From positions 1,550,001-1,614,000 of the forward strand of contig CAWUEY030000001.1 of NCBI GenBank assembly GCA_963921245.4: a stretch of 64,000 nt of DNA, in the 5' to 3' direction. The notes under the pieces were generated by a model, which saw only the letters and a program-made list of their open reading frames with translations, was not told the DNA's origin and ran no database searches. Origin of the DNA: JABJGO01 sp963921245. GTDB lineage: Bacteria > Pseudomonadota > Alphaproteobacteria > Rhodospirillales > Casp-alpha2. The position numbers were made by a program, and so were the translations under genes. The stretch's first letter is position 1, and each line of letters starts with the position of its first letter. Below are positions 1 to 9,286 of the stretch, in pieces.

Positions 1-1001
1 AAAATGCCGAATTACGCCTGCGGGCAGGGCCCACGGATCACCTTATCGGATCTTCTGCGGGTGCACGTGAGATGCGGCAACTGATAGACAGAGTAGCGCC
101 GACAAATAGCCGGGTCCTGATCAGCGGCCCACCAGGCAGCGGCAAGGAAGTGGTTGCGCGGCAAATCCATGCTCAATCCAGGCGCAGCGATGGTCCGTTG
201 ATTGTCCTCAATTGCGCCAGCATGGCCCCGGAACGGGTAGAATCCGAACTGTTTGGTGAGGAAACTGCCACGGCCAACGATACTCAGGTGCGCAAGATTG
301 GCACGTTTGAAAGAGCGCACAACGGGACGCTGTTCCTCGACGAAGTTGCCGACATGCCACTGGAAACCCAAGGGAAGATTGTTCGCGCCCTGCAGGAACA
401 GATCTTCCAGCGTGTGGGTGGCAGCACCCACGTTGAAGTGAATGTCCGGGTCATTGCCTCGACGTCGAGGGATATCACTCAGGAACTGGCGGACGGAAAT
501 TTTCGTGAAGACCTGTTTTATCGGCTTAATGTTGTGCCATTCCCCGTTCCGTACCTGAGCGAGCGGCGTGACGATATTCCCGAACTTGTTGAGCACTTCA
601 TCAATCAGGCAGCGGAGCTGAGTGGTCAGACCATCCGCAGGCTTGGTCCCGATTCCATTGCCGCCTTGCAAACCTACGGCTGGCCCGGCAACGTTAGAGA
701 ATTGAGAAATGTTGTGGAGCGCATCCTGATCATGGCGTCGCCAGATAATGAAGCGTGCATCGGTGTCGACCTGATGCCGGCAGAAATCACGGGGCGCATC
801 AGCAATGATACACAGCGGTTCCCGGGACAGGCGGAAATTATCGGCCTGCCGCTCAGGGAAGCACGGGAAGTTTTTGAACGTGAGTATCTGGCCGCCCAAC
901 TGGCGCGGTTCGACGGAAACATCTCCAGGACATCGGCATTTGTCGGTATGGAGCGTTCTGCATTGCACCGAAAATTGAAAAACCTGGGTGTCCAAAGCTG
1001 A
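1..1001 (+). CDS. ntrX: NtrX-type sigma-54-dependent response regulator, 5' end outside window
   Basis: The reading frame is open from base 3, so the receiver domain lies upstream of the window. What remains is the AAA+ domain and a DNA-binding tail. Visible motifs are Walker A GPPGSGKE, the ELFGEE segment, Walker B TLFLDEVADMP, the sensor region YGWPGNVRELRN, and a Fis-type helix-turn-helix at the C-terminus (SRTSAFVGMERSALHRKLKN). The loop where NtrC carries GAFTGA is not canonical here, which is typical of NtrX. NtrX pairs with the membrane kinase NtrY in nitrogen and redox control. The following trkA and hfq genes match the usual alphaproteobacterial ntrYX-trkA-hfq order. The ATG at 72 is internal to the domain and is not the real start. 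Confidence 0.9.
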   Translation, partial: NAELRLRAGPTDHLIGSSAGAREMRQLIDRVAPTNSRVLISGPPGSGKEVVARQIHAQSRRSDGPLIVLNCASMAPERVESELFGEETATANDTQVRKIGTFERAHNGTLFLDEVADMPLETQGKIVRALQEQIFQRVGGSTHVEVNVRVIASTSRDITQELADGNFREDLFYRLNVVPFPVPYLSERRDDIPELVEHFINQAAELSGQTIRRLGPDSIAALQTYGWPGNVRELRNVVERILIMASPDNEACIGVDLMPAEITGRISNDTQRFPGQAEIIGLPLREAREVFEREYLAAQLARFDGNISRTSAFVGMERSALHRKLKNLGVQS

Positions 1002-1045
1002 TCGTGTTCGCTTTGACATTGGGAATGGGATAAGGAACTGGTGAA

Positions 1046-2425
1046 ATGAAAGTTGTCGTCTGCGGGGCGGGACTGGTCGGTTTCAATATCGCCCATCACC
1101 TGACCATGGAATCCCACGATGTGACAGTCGTCGATCAGGAGCCGGACATGATCCGGCGGATCAGCGATACGATTGATGCGACGGGTCTGCTGGGCCACGC
1201 TTCTGACCCCAATGTTCTGGAGAAAGCGGGAACCGCCGACGCTGATCTCGTCATCGCCGTAACCTACACCGACGAAGTTAACATGGTTGCCTGTCAGGTT
1301 GCCCATTCGCTGTTTGATGTGCCCATGAAGATTGCCCGAATCCGACAGCAAAGCTTCCTTGAACCCATGTGGTCGACCCTGTTCAGCCGCGACAACATGC
1401 CTATCGACGTTATTATCTCGCCAGAGCGCGAGGTTGCCCGTGCCGTAGGACGTCGTTTGCAGGTTCCGGGGGCCTTCGAAATGATCCCACTGGCGGGTGA
1501 CCGGGTTAAATTACTGGGCATTCGCTGTCGCGCTAATTGTCCGTTGCTGAACACTCCGCTGCGTCAGCTAACCCAGTTGTTCCCCGATCTGAATATCGTG
1601 ATCATTGGTATCTTTCGGGACGGCGAAACAATGGTTCCCACGGGCAAGGATCAGATGCTGGAAAATGATGAGGTCTATTTGGTTGTCGACTCCAGTCAGA
1701 TACAGCGCACCATGACGGCCTTTGCTCTGGAACAAACGGAAGCCAGTCGCATCCTGATTTTCGGCGGCGGAAACATCGGCATGTTTATCGCACACGAGAT
1801 CGAACAAACCCATTCCTGGGTGAGTGCAAAAATGATTGAGTCGGACGAAGACCGCGCCCACAAGAACGCGGCCATCCTGGAAAAAACAACGGTTCTGCAG
1901 GGTAGTGTGCTTGATACGGAACTCCTGGATGAAGCGAACGTCGCGCAAACACAAACCGTTATTGCCGTCACCAACGATGACGAAACCAATATTCTTTCTT
2001 CTCTGCTGGCGAAACGGTATGGCTGCCGACGGGCTGTAACCCTGATCAATAAGGGGGTTTATGAGCCCCTGATCGGATCACTGGGCATTGATGTGGTGGT
2101 CAATCCGCGCAACATAACGGTTTCCACGATCCTTCAGCATGTCCGCCGGGGCCGCATTCATTCCGTTCACACCCTACGTGAGGGGTTTGGTGAACTGATC
2201 GAAGCCGAGGCGCTGGAAACCTCGGAACTGGTCGGTACCCCCTTACGTGACGCCAACCTTCCCAGCAGGGGCGTTGTCGTCGGCGCCATTGTTCGGGACG
2301 AAGAGGTCATCGTGCCTCGGGGCAGCACTGTTATTCAAACCAGGGATCGCGTCATTTTGTTCGCCGAGACCAAATCAGTCAGAGCTGTAGAAAAAATGTT
2401 CTCCGTACAGCTTGAGTATTTCTAA
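1046..2425 (+). CDS. trkA: Trk potassium uptake regulatory subunit TrkA
   Basis: This is a peripheral NAD-binding subunit that gates the Trk/Ktr potassium channel. The 459 residues show the expected duplicated layout: an RCK/TrkA_N Rossmann domain near 1-125 with GAGLVGFNIA, a TrkA_C domain near 145-225, a second Rossmann domain from about 232 with GGGNIGMFIA, and a second TrkA_C to the end. The length matches full-size TrkA. The start ATG follows an AAGGAA ribosome site. It lies 44 bases after ntrX on the same strand, the usual alphaproteobacterial order. The membrane subunit TrkH/G is not in the window. Confidence 0.95.
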   Translation: MKVVVCGAGLVGFNIAHHLTMESHDVTVVDQEPDMIRRISDTIDATGLLGHASDPNVLEKAGTADADLVIAVTYTDEVNMVACQVAHSLFDVPMKIARIRQQSFLEPMWSTLFSRDNMPIDVIISPEREVARAVGRRLQVPGAFEMIPLAGDRVKLLGIRCRANCPLLNTPLRQLTQLFPDLNIVIIGIFRDGETMVPTGKDQMLENDEVYLVVDSSQIQRTMTAFALEQTEASRILIFGGGNIGMFIAHEIEQTHSWVSAKMIESDEDRAHKNAAILEKTTVLQGSVLDTELLDEANVAQTQTVIAVTNDDETNILSSLLAKRYGCRRAVTLINKGVYEPLIGSLGIDVVVNPRNITVSTILQHVRRGRIHSVHTLREGFGELIEAEALETSELVGTPLRDANLPSRGVVVGAIVRDEEVIVPRGSTVIQTRDRVILFAETKSVRAVEKMFSVQLEYF

Positions 2426-2461
2426 GGCCTTTTTCCCTCCACTACAGAAAAGAGTGAGTCC

Positions 2462-3313
2462 ATGTCGAGAATAGCCTACGTCAACGGCATTTATGAACAA
2501 CATGATCATGCAGCCGTTCACATTGAGGATCGCGGATACCAGTTCGGTGACGGCGTCTATGAAGTGGTAACCGTGGTCAACGGCGGCATGGTGGACGAAC
2601 AGGGGCACCTGGATCGCCTCGGTCGTTCCCTTTCGGAACTTTCCATGGAATGGCCGGTTTCACCCTCGGCGTTGAAAGTCATTTTAAGAGAGGTCATGCG
2701 ACGAAATCGCCTGAAAAACGGATTGATTTACTTTCAGGTTACCCGCGGGGTTGCCCGGCGCGCCCATGAATTCCCTAAAAACACGCCGCCGAGCCTGGTT
2801 GTAACGGCAAGGCATGTGCGTGCCCTGAACAATCCACCTGATCCGACAGGGGTTTCGGTCATCACTATTCCGGATATTCGCTGGACCCGGCGGGATATCA
2901 AAACCATTGCCTTGTTGCCTAATTGTCTCGGCAAACAAAAAGCCAAGGAAGCCGGTGCATTTGAAGCCTGGCAGGTCGATCCTGACGGGACCGTGACGGA
3001 AGGAACCTCCAGCAATGCGTGGATCGTAACCGACGCCGGTGAACTGGTGACCCGCCCGGCCAGTGATGCCATCCTGAACGGCATCACGCGACAGCGCATT
3101 CTGGCCATCGCCGAGCAGAAAGGGATCAAATTTGTCGAGCGTCCATTTACCGTGGAGGAAGCCCTTAAATCCCGCGAGGCGTTCCTGACCAGTGCGTCCA
3201 GTTTCGCCAAGCCGATCACCAAAATCGACGAAACAGTGATTGGCAACGGACATATCGGCGAATTATCAGACGCCCTGGCCGAAGCCTACCTCGACTATGC
3301 CAACGGGCGTTGA
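2462..3313 (+). CDS. dat: D-amino-acid aminotransferase (fold type IV PLP enzyme)
   Basis: The 283-residue protein belongs to the class IV aminotransferases (D-alanine aminotransferase/BCAT/ADC lyase). The N-terminal YVNGIYEQ and EDRGYQFGDGVYEV segments and the DIKTIALLPN segment, with the expected catalytic Lys147, point to the D-amino-acid transaminase branch. The phosphate-binding SSNAW and GITRQRIL segments follow. The likely reaction is transfer of an amino group between D-alanine and 2-oxoglutarate, giving D-glutamate for peptidoglycan. The start ATG is 36 bases after trkA. Substrate is inferred; a related branched-chain or aminodeoxychorismate activity cannot be excluded from sequence alone. 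Confidence 0.88.
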   Translation: MSRIAYVNGIYEQHDHAAVHIEDRGYQFGDGVYEVVTVVNGGMVDEQGHLDRLGRSLSELSMEWPVSPSALKVILREVMRRNRLKNGLIYFQVTRGVARRAHEFPKNTPPSLVVTARHVRALNNPPDPTGVSVITIPDIRWTRRDIKTIALLPNCLGKQKAKEAGAFEAWQVDPDGTVTEGTSSNAWIVTDAGELVTRPASDAILNGITRQRILAIAEQKGIKFVERPFTVEEALKSREAFLTSASSFAKPITKIDETVIGNGHIGELSDALAEAYLDYANGR

Positions 3314-3343
3314 AATCAATTCACGTTACGGGATAATCACGCC

Positions 3344-4012
3344 TTGCCCGCATCAACACTGACACCTCCAGACGCGATCCTGTTCGATTGGGACAATACT
3401 CTGGTCGATACCTGGCCGACCATACAGGACGCCATGAATCATACGCTGGCGCATTTCGGTATGCCTGTCTGGTCCATGGAAGAAACCCGTTTGAGAGTCA
3501 GAAAATCCATGCGGGACAGCTTTCCAGGCCTGTTTGGAGATCGTTGGCAGCGTGCAGCCGATGTGTTTTATGAGCGTTATCGTGCCATTCATGTCAAGAG
3601 GTTGGAGCCTCTGCCCGGTGCGGAAGATCTTTTACAGTTCCTCCACGATGCAGGCATTTTCACGGGCGTGGTCAGCAACAAGGTTGGTGAGTATCTGCGC
3701 GTAGAAGCCCGCCATCTCGGATGGGAGCGTTACTTTACCAATCTTGTGGGAGCGGGCGATGCGGAACGAGACAAACCGGCGCTGCAACCGGTTCTCATGG
3801 CGCTGGAAGGAAGCAACACAAAACCGGCAGAAAATGTTTGGTTTATTGGCGATGCAGACATTGATCTGGTGTGTGGCACCGAAGCCGGATGCCTTGCCAT
3901 ACTGGTTCGCGAGAACGCACCTGATGACGAGGAAAGGAACGCGCTTCCTCCTCACCACTATTGCAAAAATCGCCATCAACTCAAGGTGATGATTGAAGGG
4001 TTAACCGCCTGA
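3344..4012 (+). CDS. HAD-superfamily hydrolase, phosphoglycolate-phosphatase-like
   Basis: The 222-residue soluble protein starts with TTG. Motif I is FDWDNTLVDTW, with the nucleophile and acid/base aspartates. A helical cap (about 20-85) follows, then motif II VVSNK, a Lys near KPALQP and motif IV IGDADIDLVC. The overall shape is that of Gph/PpaX-like HAD phosphatases. The natural substrate cannot be read from sequence. It lies between dat and hfq in the same direction. The TTG start is chosen because the frame has no upstream ATG close to a ribosome site; the site itself is weak. Confidence 0.82.
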   Translation: MPASTLTPPDAILFDWDNTLVDTWPTIQDAMNHTLAHFGMPVWSMEETRLRVRKSMRDSFPGLFGDRWQRAADVFYERYRAIHVKRLEPLPGAEDLLQFLHDAGIFTGVVSNKVGEYLRVEARHLGWERYFTNLVGAGDAERDKPALQPVLMALEGSNTKPAENVWFIGDADIDLVCGTEAGCLAILVRENAPDDEERNALPPHHYCKNRHQLKVMIEGLTA

Positions 4013-4153
4013 TTGGAATTTTTCAAAAATTGTGTATGATGATTTTACAGAGACGAGTGTCTGAAACCACCAAAAACGGGCGCTTCGTTCTCCCGTGAAA
4101 GAACCCCAGGAACAGACTGGATAACCATAACAACACGTACAACGGGGCCGAGA

Positions 4154-4426
4154 ATGTCCGGAGAAAAATCACAAAACGTACAGGACGTCTTCCTTAATTA
4201 CATCCGGAAGAACAAGACTTCCGTAACCGTCTTCCTTATCAATGGCGTAAAACTACAAGGAATTGTCACATGGTTCGACAATTTTTCCGTATTGCTCCGC
4301 CGTGACGGTCATACCCAACTGGTCTATAAACACGCCATTTCAACGATCATGCCATCCTCTCCGGTACAGCTTTTTGAGCCGGAAACAACCGCAGGTGGCA
4401 GCGATGAAGAGTCTGGAGCTGATTAA
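4154..4426 (+). CDS. hfq: RNA chaperone Hfq
   Basis: The 90-residue protein has the Sm fold. Sm1 includes VFLINGVKLQGIVTWFD and Sm2 includes LVYKHAISTI, with the YKH motif that binds uridine-rich RNA on the proximal face. The short acidic C-terminal tail (EPETTAGGSDEESGAD) is typical of alphaproteobacterial Hfq. It forms hexamers that pair small RNAs with mRNAs. A 141-base gap separates it from the HAD gene, so it probably has its own promoter. hflX starts 7 bases after the stop, as in many proteobacteria. Confidence 0.97.
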   Translation: MSGEKSQNVQDVFLNYIRKNKTSVTVFLINGVKLQGIVTWFDNFSVLLRRDGHTQLVYKHAISTIMPSSPVQLFEPETTAGGSDEESGAD

Positions 4427-4432
4427 CGCGCT

Positions 4433-5875
4433 GTGAGCAGCTTCGCTTCCGAAACGCCGGGCGAACCTAAAGGCCCTGCCCGGACTTGCGCGGTTATCCA
4501 TCCGGCATTCATAACCGGAAGCAAATCCACACGCGCTAGCGATACCCGCCTAGAAGAGGCCGTTCGTCTGGCCGGAGCCATTGATCTGAAAGTCGTTCAC
4601 CAGGAAACGGTGAAACTTAACGCCCGGGCACCGGGAACCCTGTTTGGCAAAGGTACGGTAGAACGTCTGGCCGATGCACTCGGCTTATCAATGACAGAAG
4701 AAATCGCCGATCACGACGAGGCTGATAAACGTGCCCACAAACGCGGTCATACGCCTGCCAGACGAGCACACGTAGACCTCGCCATCATCAACGCGGAACT
4801 CACACCGGTACAACAACGCAACCTGGAAAAAGCCTGGAAATGCAAGGTCATCGACCGGACCGGGCTTATTCTGGAGATTTTTGGTGCGCGGGCGCGAACC
4901 AAAGCGGGCCGCCTACAGGTTGAATTGGCCTCACTGACCTATCAGAGAAGCCGATTGGTCAGAAGCTGGACCCACCTTGAACGTCAGCGCGGCGGCCTTG
5001 GATTTGTAGGTGGACCCGGCGAAACACAAATTGAAACCGACCGCCGCCTGATCAGTGAACGCATTGTCCAGATCAAACGACAGCTCAAAGATGTGGAGCG
5101 AACGCGGCGATTGCACCGGGAGGCAAGAAACAGGGTCCCATACCGGTCCATTGCTCTGGTTGGCTACACCAATGCCGGGAAATCGACCCTGTTCAACCGC
5201 CTGACGGAGGCGCAAGTTCTGGCCAAGGATCAATTGTTCGCAACCTTGGACCCGACGATGCGGGAAATCAAACTGCCGTCGGGTGAAACCGCAATCCTGT
5301 CCGATACCGTGGGGTTTATCTCCGACTTGCCACATGAACTGGTGACGGCCTTTCACGCCACCCTCGAAGAGGTCTGTGAATCCGACATGATCCTACACGT
5401 TCAGGATGCCTCGCATGAAGATTGGCAGGCCCAGCATGACGACGTCATAACCGTATTGCGGACGCTCGATGTTTTGCCCGGCCCGGACAACGGCAGCACG
5501 GATTTGAAAACCGAATTTAATCAGAAATTCATAGACGTATTGAATAAATCTGATTCTTTAGATGAAGACAAACGCACCCTTATCGGCAACCGGAAACAGC
5601 GCTCTAACACAGCCATGGTTGTGGTCTCGGCAATCACTGGTGAAGGTACGGGGGAGCTCCTTGAGCTCATCGACAAATTGTTGACCGAAGATCACCTGGT
5701 TGCCGACGTGGTAATGGCCTATGAGAATGGCACCGATGTCGCCTGGCTTTATGACCACGGGAATGTGCTGTCCCGCGAGGATACGGAGGAAGGCGTACAC
5801 CTTCAGGTCCGATTGTCGCCCGCCGATTTTGCCCGACTGGAAAAGGGCACCACTCTCAGATTAAGCGTCGCCTGA
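4433..5875 (+). CDS. hflX: Ribosome-associated GTPase HflX
   Basis: This is a GTPase that binds the 50S subunit and splits stalled ribosomes under stress. The 480 residues contain the HflX N-terminal domain, the glycine-rich linker near GGLGFVGGPGETQIETDRR, G1 GYTNAGKSTLFNR, G3 DTVGFISDLP and G4 LNKSD. The start is GTG, 7 bases after hfq. Its last 15 bases overlap the 3' end of the convergent Ldh gene on the other strand. No truncation is seen. Confidence 0.95.
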   Translation: MSSFASETPGEPKGPARTCAVIHPAFITGSKSTRASDTRLEEAVRLAGAIDLKVVHQETVKLNARAPGTLFGKGTVERLADALGLSMTEEIADHDEADKRAHKRGHTPARRAHVDLAIINAELTPVQQRNLEKAWKCKVIDRTGLILEIFGARARTKAGRLQVELASLTYQRSRLVRSWTHLERQRGGLGFVGGPGETQIETDRRLISERIVQIKRQLKDVERTRRLHREARNRVPYRSIALVGYTNAGKSTLFNRLTEAQVLAKDQLFATLDPTMREIKLPSGETAILSDTVGFISDLPHELVTAFHATLEEVCESDMILHVQDASHEDWQAQHDDVITVLRTLDVLPGPDNGSTDLKTEFNQKFIDVLNKSDSLDEDKRTLIGNRKQRSNTAMVVVSAITGEGTGELLELIDKLLTEDHLVADVVMAYENGTDVAWLYDHGNVLSREDTEEGVHLQVRLSPADFARLEKGTTLRLSVA

Positions 5876-6850
5876 TCTTGCCAAGGAAAGAGCCTGTGCC
5901 CAAACTGCGGGCTCCAGGTCTACAGGATCCTGTTCCTTCTTGCCTTGCCCCGGCATTCTAGCGCCTGCATCGCTGGCCACGCCGTCCTTAACCTGTTTCA
6001 GTCGATCAAAGAAAGCCCCCGAAACACCCGGGTCCAACAACAAATAGTACTGACCTAAATCATGTGGTGGCCCTTCAGGCGCTTTCAGGGGTTTTACGTC
6101 CTGACTGACCGCACTGCCGGTCAGGCCAGCCGCCAGAAACTCCGCCATCAACCCAAATCCCCACCCCTTGTAGCCGCCCATGCTAACCAGCGAGCCGGCC
6201 AGGGCGGCTTCGGGGTCGGTTGTGGGCTGGCCAGCCGCATCCACAGCCCAGCCCTCCGGGATTGACACACCGGCGGCCTTTGCCATGGTGATTTTTCCAA
6301 GCGCAACCGTGGTTGTGGACTGATCAAACTGCATGGCAACGCCACCGTCGCCATCCGGCACGGAAAAGGCTATCGGGTTGGTTCCAATGACCCGGGACTT
6401 ACCCCCCGGTGGCGCAACGATGGGAGAGGCATTTGTCATACCAAGTCCAATAAACCCCCGAAGCGCAATCTGTTCCGTAAAAAAACCGAGGGATGTGCAG
6501 GTATGGGCGTGACCGACGGCAAGGCTGGCGACACCACACTGTTTCGCTGCAATAACCGCTTTGGGTAGCGCTCGGGAAAACGCGGCTTGGGCAAACCCGA
6601 ATTGGGCATCGACCATAACCGTCGCGGGCCGTGGTCTCGAGACGATAGGTTTAGCGGCTCCCTTAACCCGGCCACGGCGCAGTTGCTGACAGTAACTTTC
6701 CAGGTAATAGAGACCACAGATGCGATTTCCCACGGCCTCGGCTTTCCGTACCGCCTTGGCGACCTCGGCCGCGACCCAGGGCAGCGCGCCATGTCTTTCA
6801 AGAGCCACGGTAACGGTGGTCTCAATCTCTTGCAATGAAATGCTCGGCAT
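5861..6850 (-). CDS. Ldh-family (malate/L-lactate-type) NAD(P)-dependent oxidoreductase
   Basis: The 329-residue protein belongs to the malate/L-lactate/ureidoglycolate dehydrogenase family, which is unrelated to classical LDH and MDH. Family-typical segments are AVGHAHTCTSLGFFTEQIA, GLGMTNASPIVAPPGG and GTNPIAFSVP. Members reduce or oxidise 2-keto acids, including delta-1-piperideine-2-carboxylate and pyrroline-2-carboxylate. The exact substrate is not determinable here. The neighbouring RidA, which removes reactive enamines and imines, suggests a role in amino-acid catabolism. The RidA gene lies 28 bases upstream on the same strand, so the two are probably co-transcribed. Confidence 0.85.
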   Translation of the reverse strand: MPSISLQEIETTVTVALERHGALPWVAAEVAKAVRKAEAVGNRICGLYYLESYCQQLRRGRVKGAAKPIVSRPRPATVMVDAQFGFAQAAFSRALPKAVIAAKQCGVASLAVGHAHTCTSLGFFTEQIALRGFIGLGMTNASPIVAPPGGKSRVIGTNPIAFSVPDGDGGVAMQFDQSTTTVALGKITMAKAAGVSIPEGWAVDAAGQPTTDPEAALAGSLVSMGGYKGWGFGLMAEFLAAGLTGSAVSQDVKPLKAPEGPPHDLGQYYLLLDPGVSGAFFDRLKQVKDGVASDAGARMPGQGKKEQDPVDLEPAVWAQALSLARSGDA

Positions 6851-6878
6851 AAACTACTCCTGCGAAGGGCGTTCTCGA

Positions 6879-7349
6879 TCAATCGGTCTCGAAAAGGCCC
6901 TCAACCTCCACGCAAACGCCGAGCGGCAGGCTGGCCGAACCGACCGCCGCGCGGGCGTGGGCACCCACGGTATCACCGAAGACTTCCTGCATCAGATCAG
7001 ACGCCCCGTTAATAACCCTGGGATGATCCGTGAAATCCGGGGTGCAATTGACAAAACCGCCCAATCGAACCACTTGTTTGACCCGGTCCAGATCACCGTC
7101 GCAGGCCGTCTTGAGCTGCGCCAACAGGTTAATCCCACAAAGCCGGGCGGCCTGATAACCTTCGCCAGCATCCATGGAATCGCCTAGTTTTCCGACAAAT
7201 TCCGTGCCGTCCGTCCCCATGGTAATCTGCCCCGAGACAACGACCAGATTGCCGGTTTTCACGAACGGTACGTAGCTGGCAACAGGGGCTGCAGGGGTGG
7301 GGAGTTCGATGCCTAGTTCTTCGAGACGGGCGGCAATGGTTCCAGACAT
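6879..7349 (-). CDS. RidA family enamine/imine deaminase
   Basis: About 156 residues from the ATG at 7349, which is preceded by a GGAG ribosome site. The open frame extends further upstream but that part does not look like RidA. Family signatures are the NLVVVSGQI segment, AARLCGINLLAQLKTA and GASLPLGVCVEVEG-like residues near the end. RidA proteins form trimers and hydrolyse 2-aminoacrylate and related imines released by PLP enzymes. It is transcribed ahead of the Ldh-family gene. It belongs to the larger RidA subgroups rather than the archetypal YjgF branch, judged by its longer N-terminus. Confidence 0.85.
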   Translation of the reverse strand: MSGTIAARLEELGIELPTPAAPVASYVPFVKTGNLVVVSGQITMGTDGTEFVGKLGDSMDAGEGYQAARLCGINLLAQLKTACDGDLDRVKQVVRLGGFVNCTPDFTDHPRVINGASDLMQEVFGDTVGAHARAAVGSASLPLGVCVEVEGLFETD

Positions 7350-7805
7350 GATCACTCCTATGATTGCAAAACCAGATCTTTGTGGCGGCACATTACCCCC
7401 CAACAAACCCAAGGCCAATGCTATTTTCACTGGCTTCGCTTCTGTGCCAAGCCGCTACCCCGGCTGGAAACGAAAGGGTTTTGATGGATGGCGGAACGTG
7501 AAGCGGATTACTGGGACCCGTGGTTTCTTGACTTGTGCGTCTTTATTGTCGGCGGGGCGCCTACTTATACAAGTACAAGCACCCGATCACCAAGGCGGGT
7601 GGCGGCATGACTGACCTCAACAATCGCATCGTTTCCAGCGGTTTCAGCGTGCCGTCCTTGCCGAGGTGATTGCGCCGATCAACACAGATGAGTGCCTGGC
7701 GCAATCCTGCCATTTCGATCTGATAAAATTTATGGCGAAAGGAGCAGGGGGTGATCTGATTTTGGTGCGTTCGACTTAACGCCGGGAAAACAACCGGCAC
7801 GCAAC
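7350..7805. other. Gap without a recognised gene
   Basis: This 456-base stretch lies between the start of the RidA gene and the stop of the receiver-hydrolase gene. Both neighbours read on the minus strand. Short open frames occur on both strands, but none shows a family signature or a good start with a ribosome site. The right end must include the 3' untranslated region of the receiver-hydrolase gene and the left end the RidA promoter. It may be degraded coding sequence. Confidence 0.5.
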
Positions 7806-9041
7806 TCAGATGTTGTAGACGTCGCCTTCCCTGGGCGCCAGACACCGCGTCGATGAACCGAGGCTGTCGAGGACCTCCTGAACCATGCCATATTTTTCAT
7901 CAATCCGGTCGTCATCCTGATCCGGGTCATGATGAAACAGGTACAAACATTTGGCTTCCGATACATGGGCAAGCTGGGCAACCTTGCTGACACAGGAATG
8001 TCCCCAGCCCACCTTGGTTTGATACTCGGCATCCGTATACGTGGTATCGGTAATCAGAACGTCCGTTCCCCGCACAAATTCGGCCAGTTTTTGTTCATAA
8101 CGCGGATTATGGAATTCACCAGCGTCCAGGAACATCTCATTATCCGTGATGTAACAGACGCACCGCCCGTTGTAATCTACGCGGTAACCCAGACAAACAC
8201 CCGGATGAGATAACAACATGGTACTGACTGCAATGTTATCGATCTGAATGATTTCTTCACGCAAGTCACGGAAATAGACACTGGCTCCAAATTCTTTCAG
8301 CGTAATCGGGAAATAGACGCCGTCCATTTGCGCCGATGCGATGTCACGGATGGACAAATCGCCATGCTGGGCACCGAGGATTTCAAACTCGTTATCGGGC
8401 ATGTAAAGCGGCGCAAAAAAGGGCAGGGCGTTGATATGATCCCAGTGCGGATGGGAAATGAAAATCTTTGCATCAATGGCTTTGCGCTGCTGGCTCAACA
8501 GGTGATCAGACAGGCGTTTGATGCCTGATCCGGCATCGAATACGAATAGCTGATCACGCGGAAACTCAATGGACACACAAGACGTATTGCCTCCGTATTT
8601 CAAGGACCCGTCACCGGGCCGGGGCAGTGTCCCCCGAACCCCCCAGAACGCAACTTTCATATGGTCGCCGAGAATACGCCCAACCCGCTCCACGAACGTA
8701 TCGGGATTCACAGGTTTTTCCAGAAAACCGCTCGCACCCGAGTTGAAGGCCTGCTGCCGATCAAATTCATAGGCTTTCCCCGTAACGACAATGAACCGGG
8801 TGTTTTCGAGACGTTCATCCCTGGTCAGGGTTTGCAGAACCGTCAGCCCGTCAATCCCGGGCATCATCAAATCCAACAGAACACAGTCCGGCAGAGATTG
8901 CGAAATGTTATCAATCGCTTCGTCACCTGAACCCAGCACCGTCACGGTGTGTCCAGCCGCCACCAGCAATGCTCGCATGAGATCGCTTGCGGTGCTGTCG
9001 TCATCGACGATTGTGATGGACTTTGCTTTCAGACCCGCCAT
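7806..9041 (-). CDS. Receiver domain fused to metallo-beta-lactamase-fold hydrolase
   Basis: A 411-residue two-domain protein. Residues 5-125 are a CheY-like receiver with the acidic pocket VDDD (13-15), phosphoacceptor Asp57 in LLDLMMPG, and the conserved Lys109 in LEKP. From about 130 the chain is an MBL-fold hydrolase with the metal ligands His197, His199, Asp201 and His202 in ISHPHWDH. It also has a GGNTSCV strand typical of the phosphodiesterase-like MBL group. The likely output is therefore enzymatic (cleaving a phosphodiester or similar ester) rather than DNA binding. No kinase lies next to it. The start ATG follows AAGGAAAA. Substrate unknown. Confidence 0.88.
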   Translation of the reverse strand: MAGLKAKSITIVDDDSTASDLMRALLVAAGHTVTVLGSGDEAIDNISQSLPDCVLLDLMMPGIDGLTVLQTLTRDERLENTRFIVVTGKAYEFDRQQAFNSGASGFLEKPVNPDTFVERVGRILGDHMKVAFWGVRGTLPRPGDGSLKYGGNTSCVSIEFPRDQLFVFDAGSGIKRLSDHLLSQQRKAIDAKIFISHPHWDHINALPFFAPLYMPDNEFEILGAQHGDLSIRDIASAQMDGVYFPITLKEFGASVYFRDLREEIIQIDNIAVSTMLLSHPGVCLGYRVDYNGRCVCYITDNEMFLDAGEFHNPRYEQKLAEFVRGTDVLITDTTYTDAEYQTKVGWGHSCVSKVAQLAHVSEAKCLYLFHHDPDQDDDRIDEKYGMVQEVLDSLGSSTRCLAPREGDVYNI

Positions 9042-9197
9042 CGCTTTTCCTTGATTGGTTTCCGATCGGTTGATTAGTCGTTATTCGTGTGTACCGTTCG
9101 CAGCTTCCCTACTCTACATGCCAATAAAATGCCGTGTAGGCAAGGATTCTCTTCATTTAACCCTTTGTAAACAAGGGTTAATGGCTTGCTGTTCCAT

Positions 9198-9234
9198 CAA
9201 AAAAGAGGCGCTCCGGCAAGGCCGGAAGCGCCCC
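9198..9234 (-). terminator. Rho-independent terminator of nrdJ
   Basis: On the minus strand, an inverted repeat with arms GGCGCTTCCGGC and GCCGGAGCGCC (one bulged base) closes a short loop. It is followed directly by TCTTTTTT. It lies about 55 bases beyond the nrdJ stop codon, in the right orientation to end that transcript. Confidence 0.85.
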
Positions 9235-9286
9235 AAGTTTCCCAGGGAGGATCGATTGTCTCGCGTTTCTTATGTCCCGGTGTGCG

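Noticed and set aside
12..1019. 335-residue minus-strand frame opposite ntrX
   Set aside because: Lies wholly across the conserved AAA+ and HTH coding sequence; no family features.
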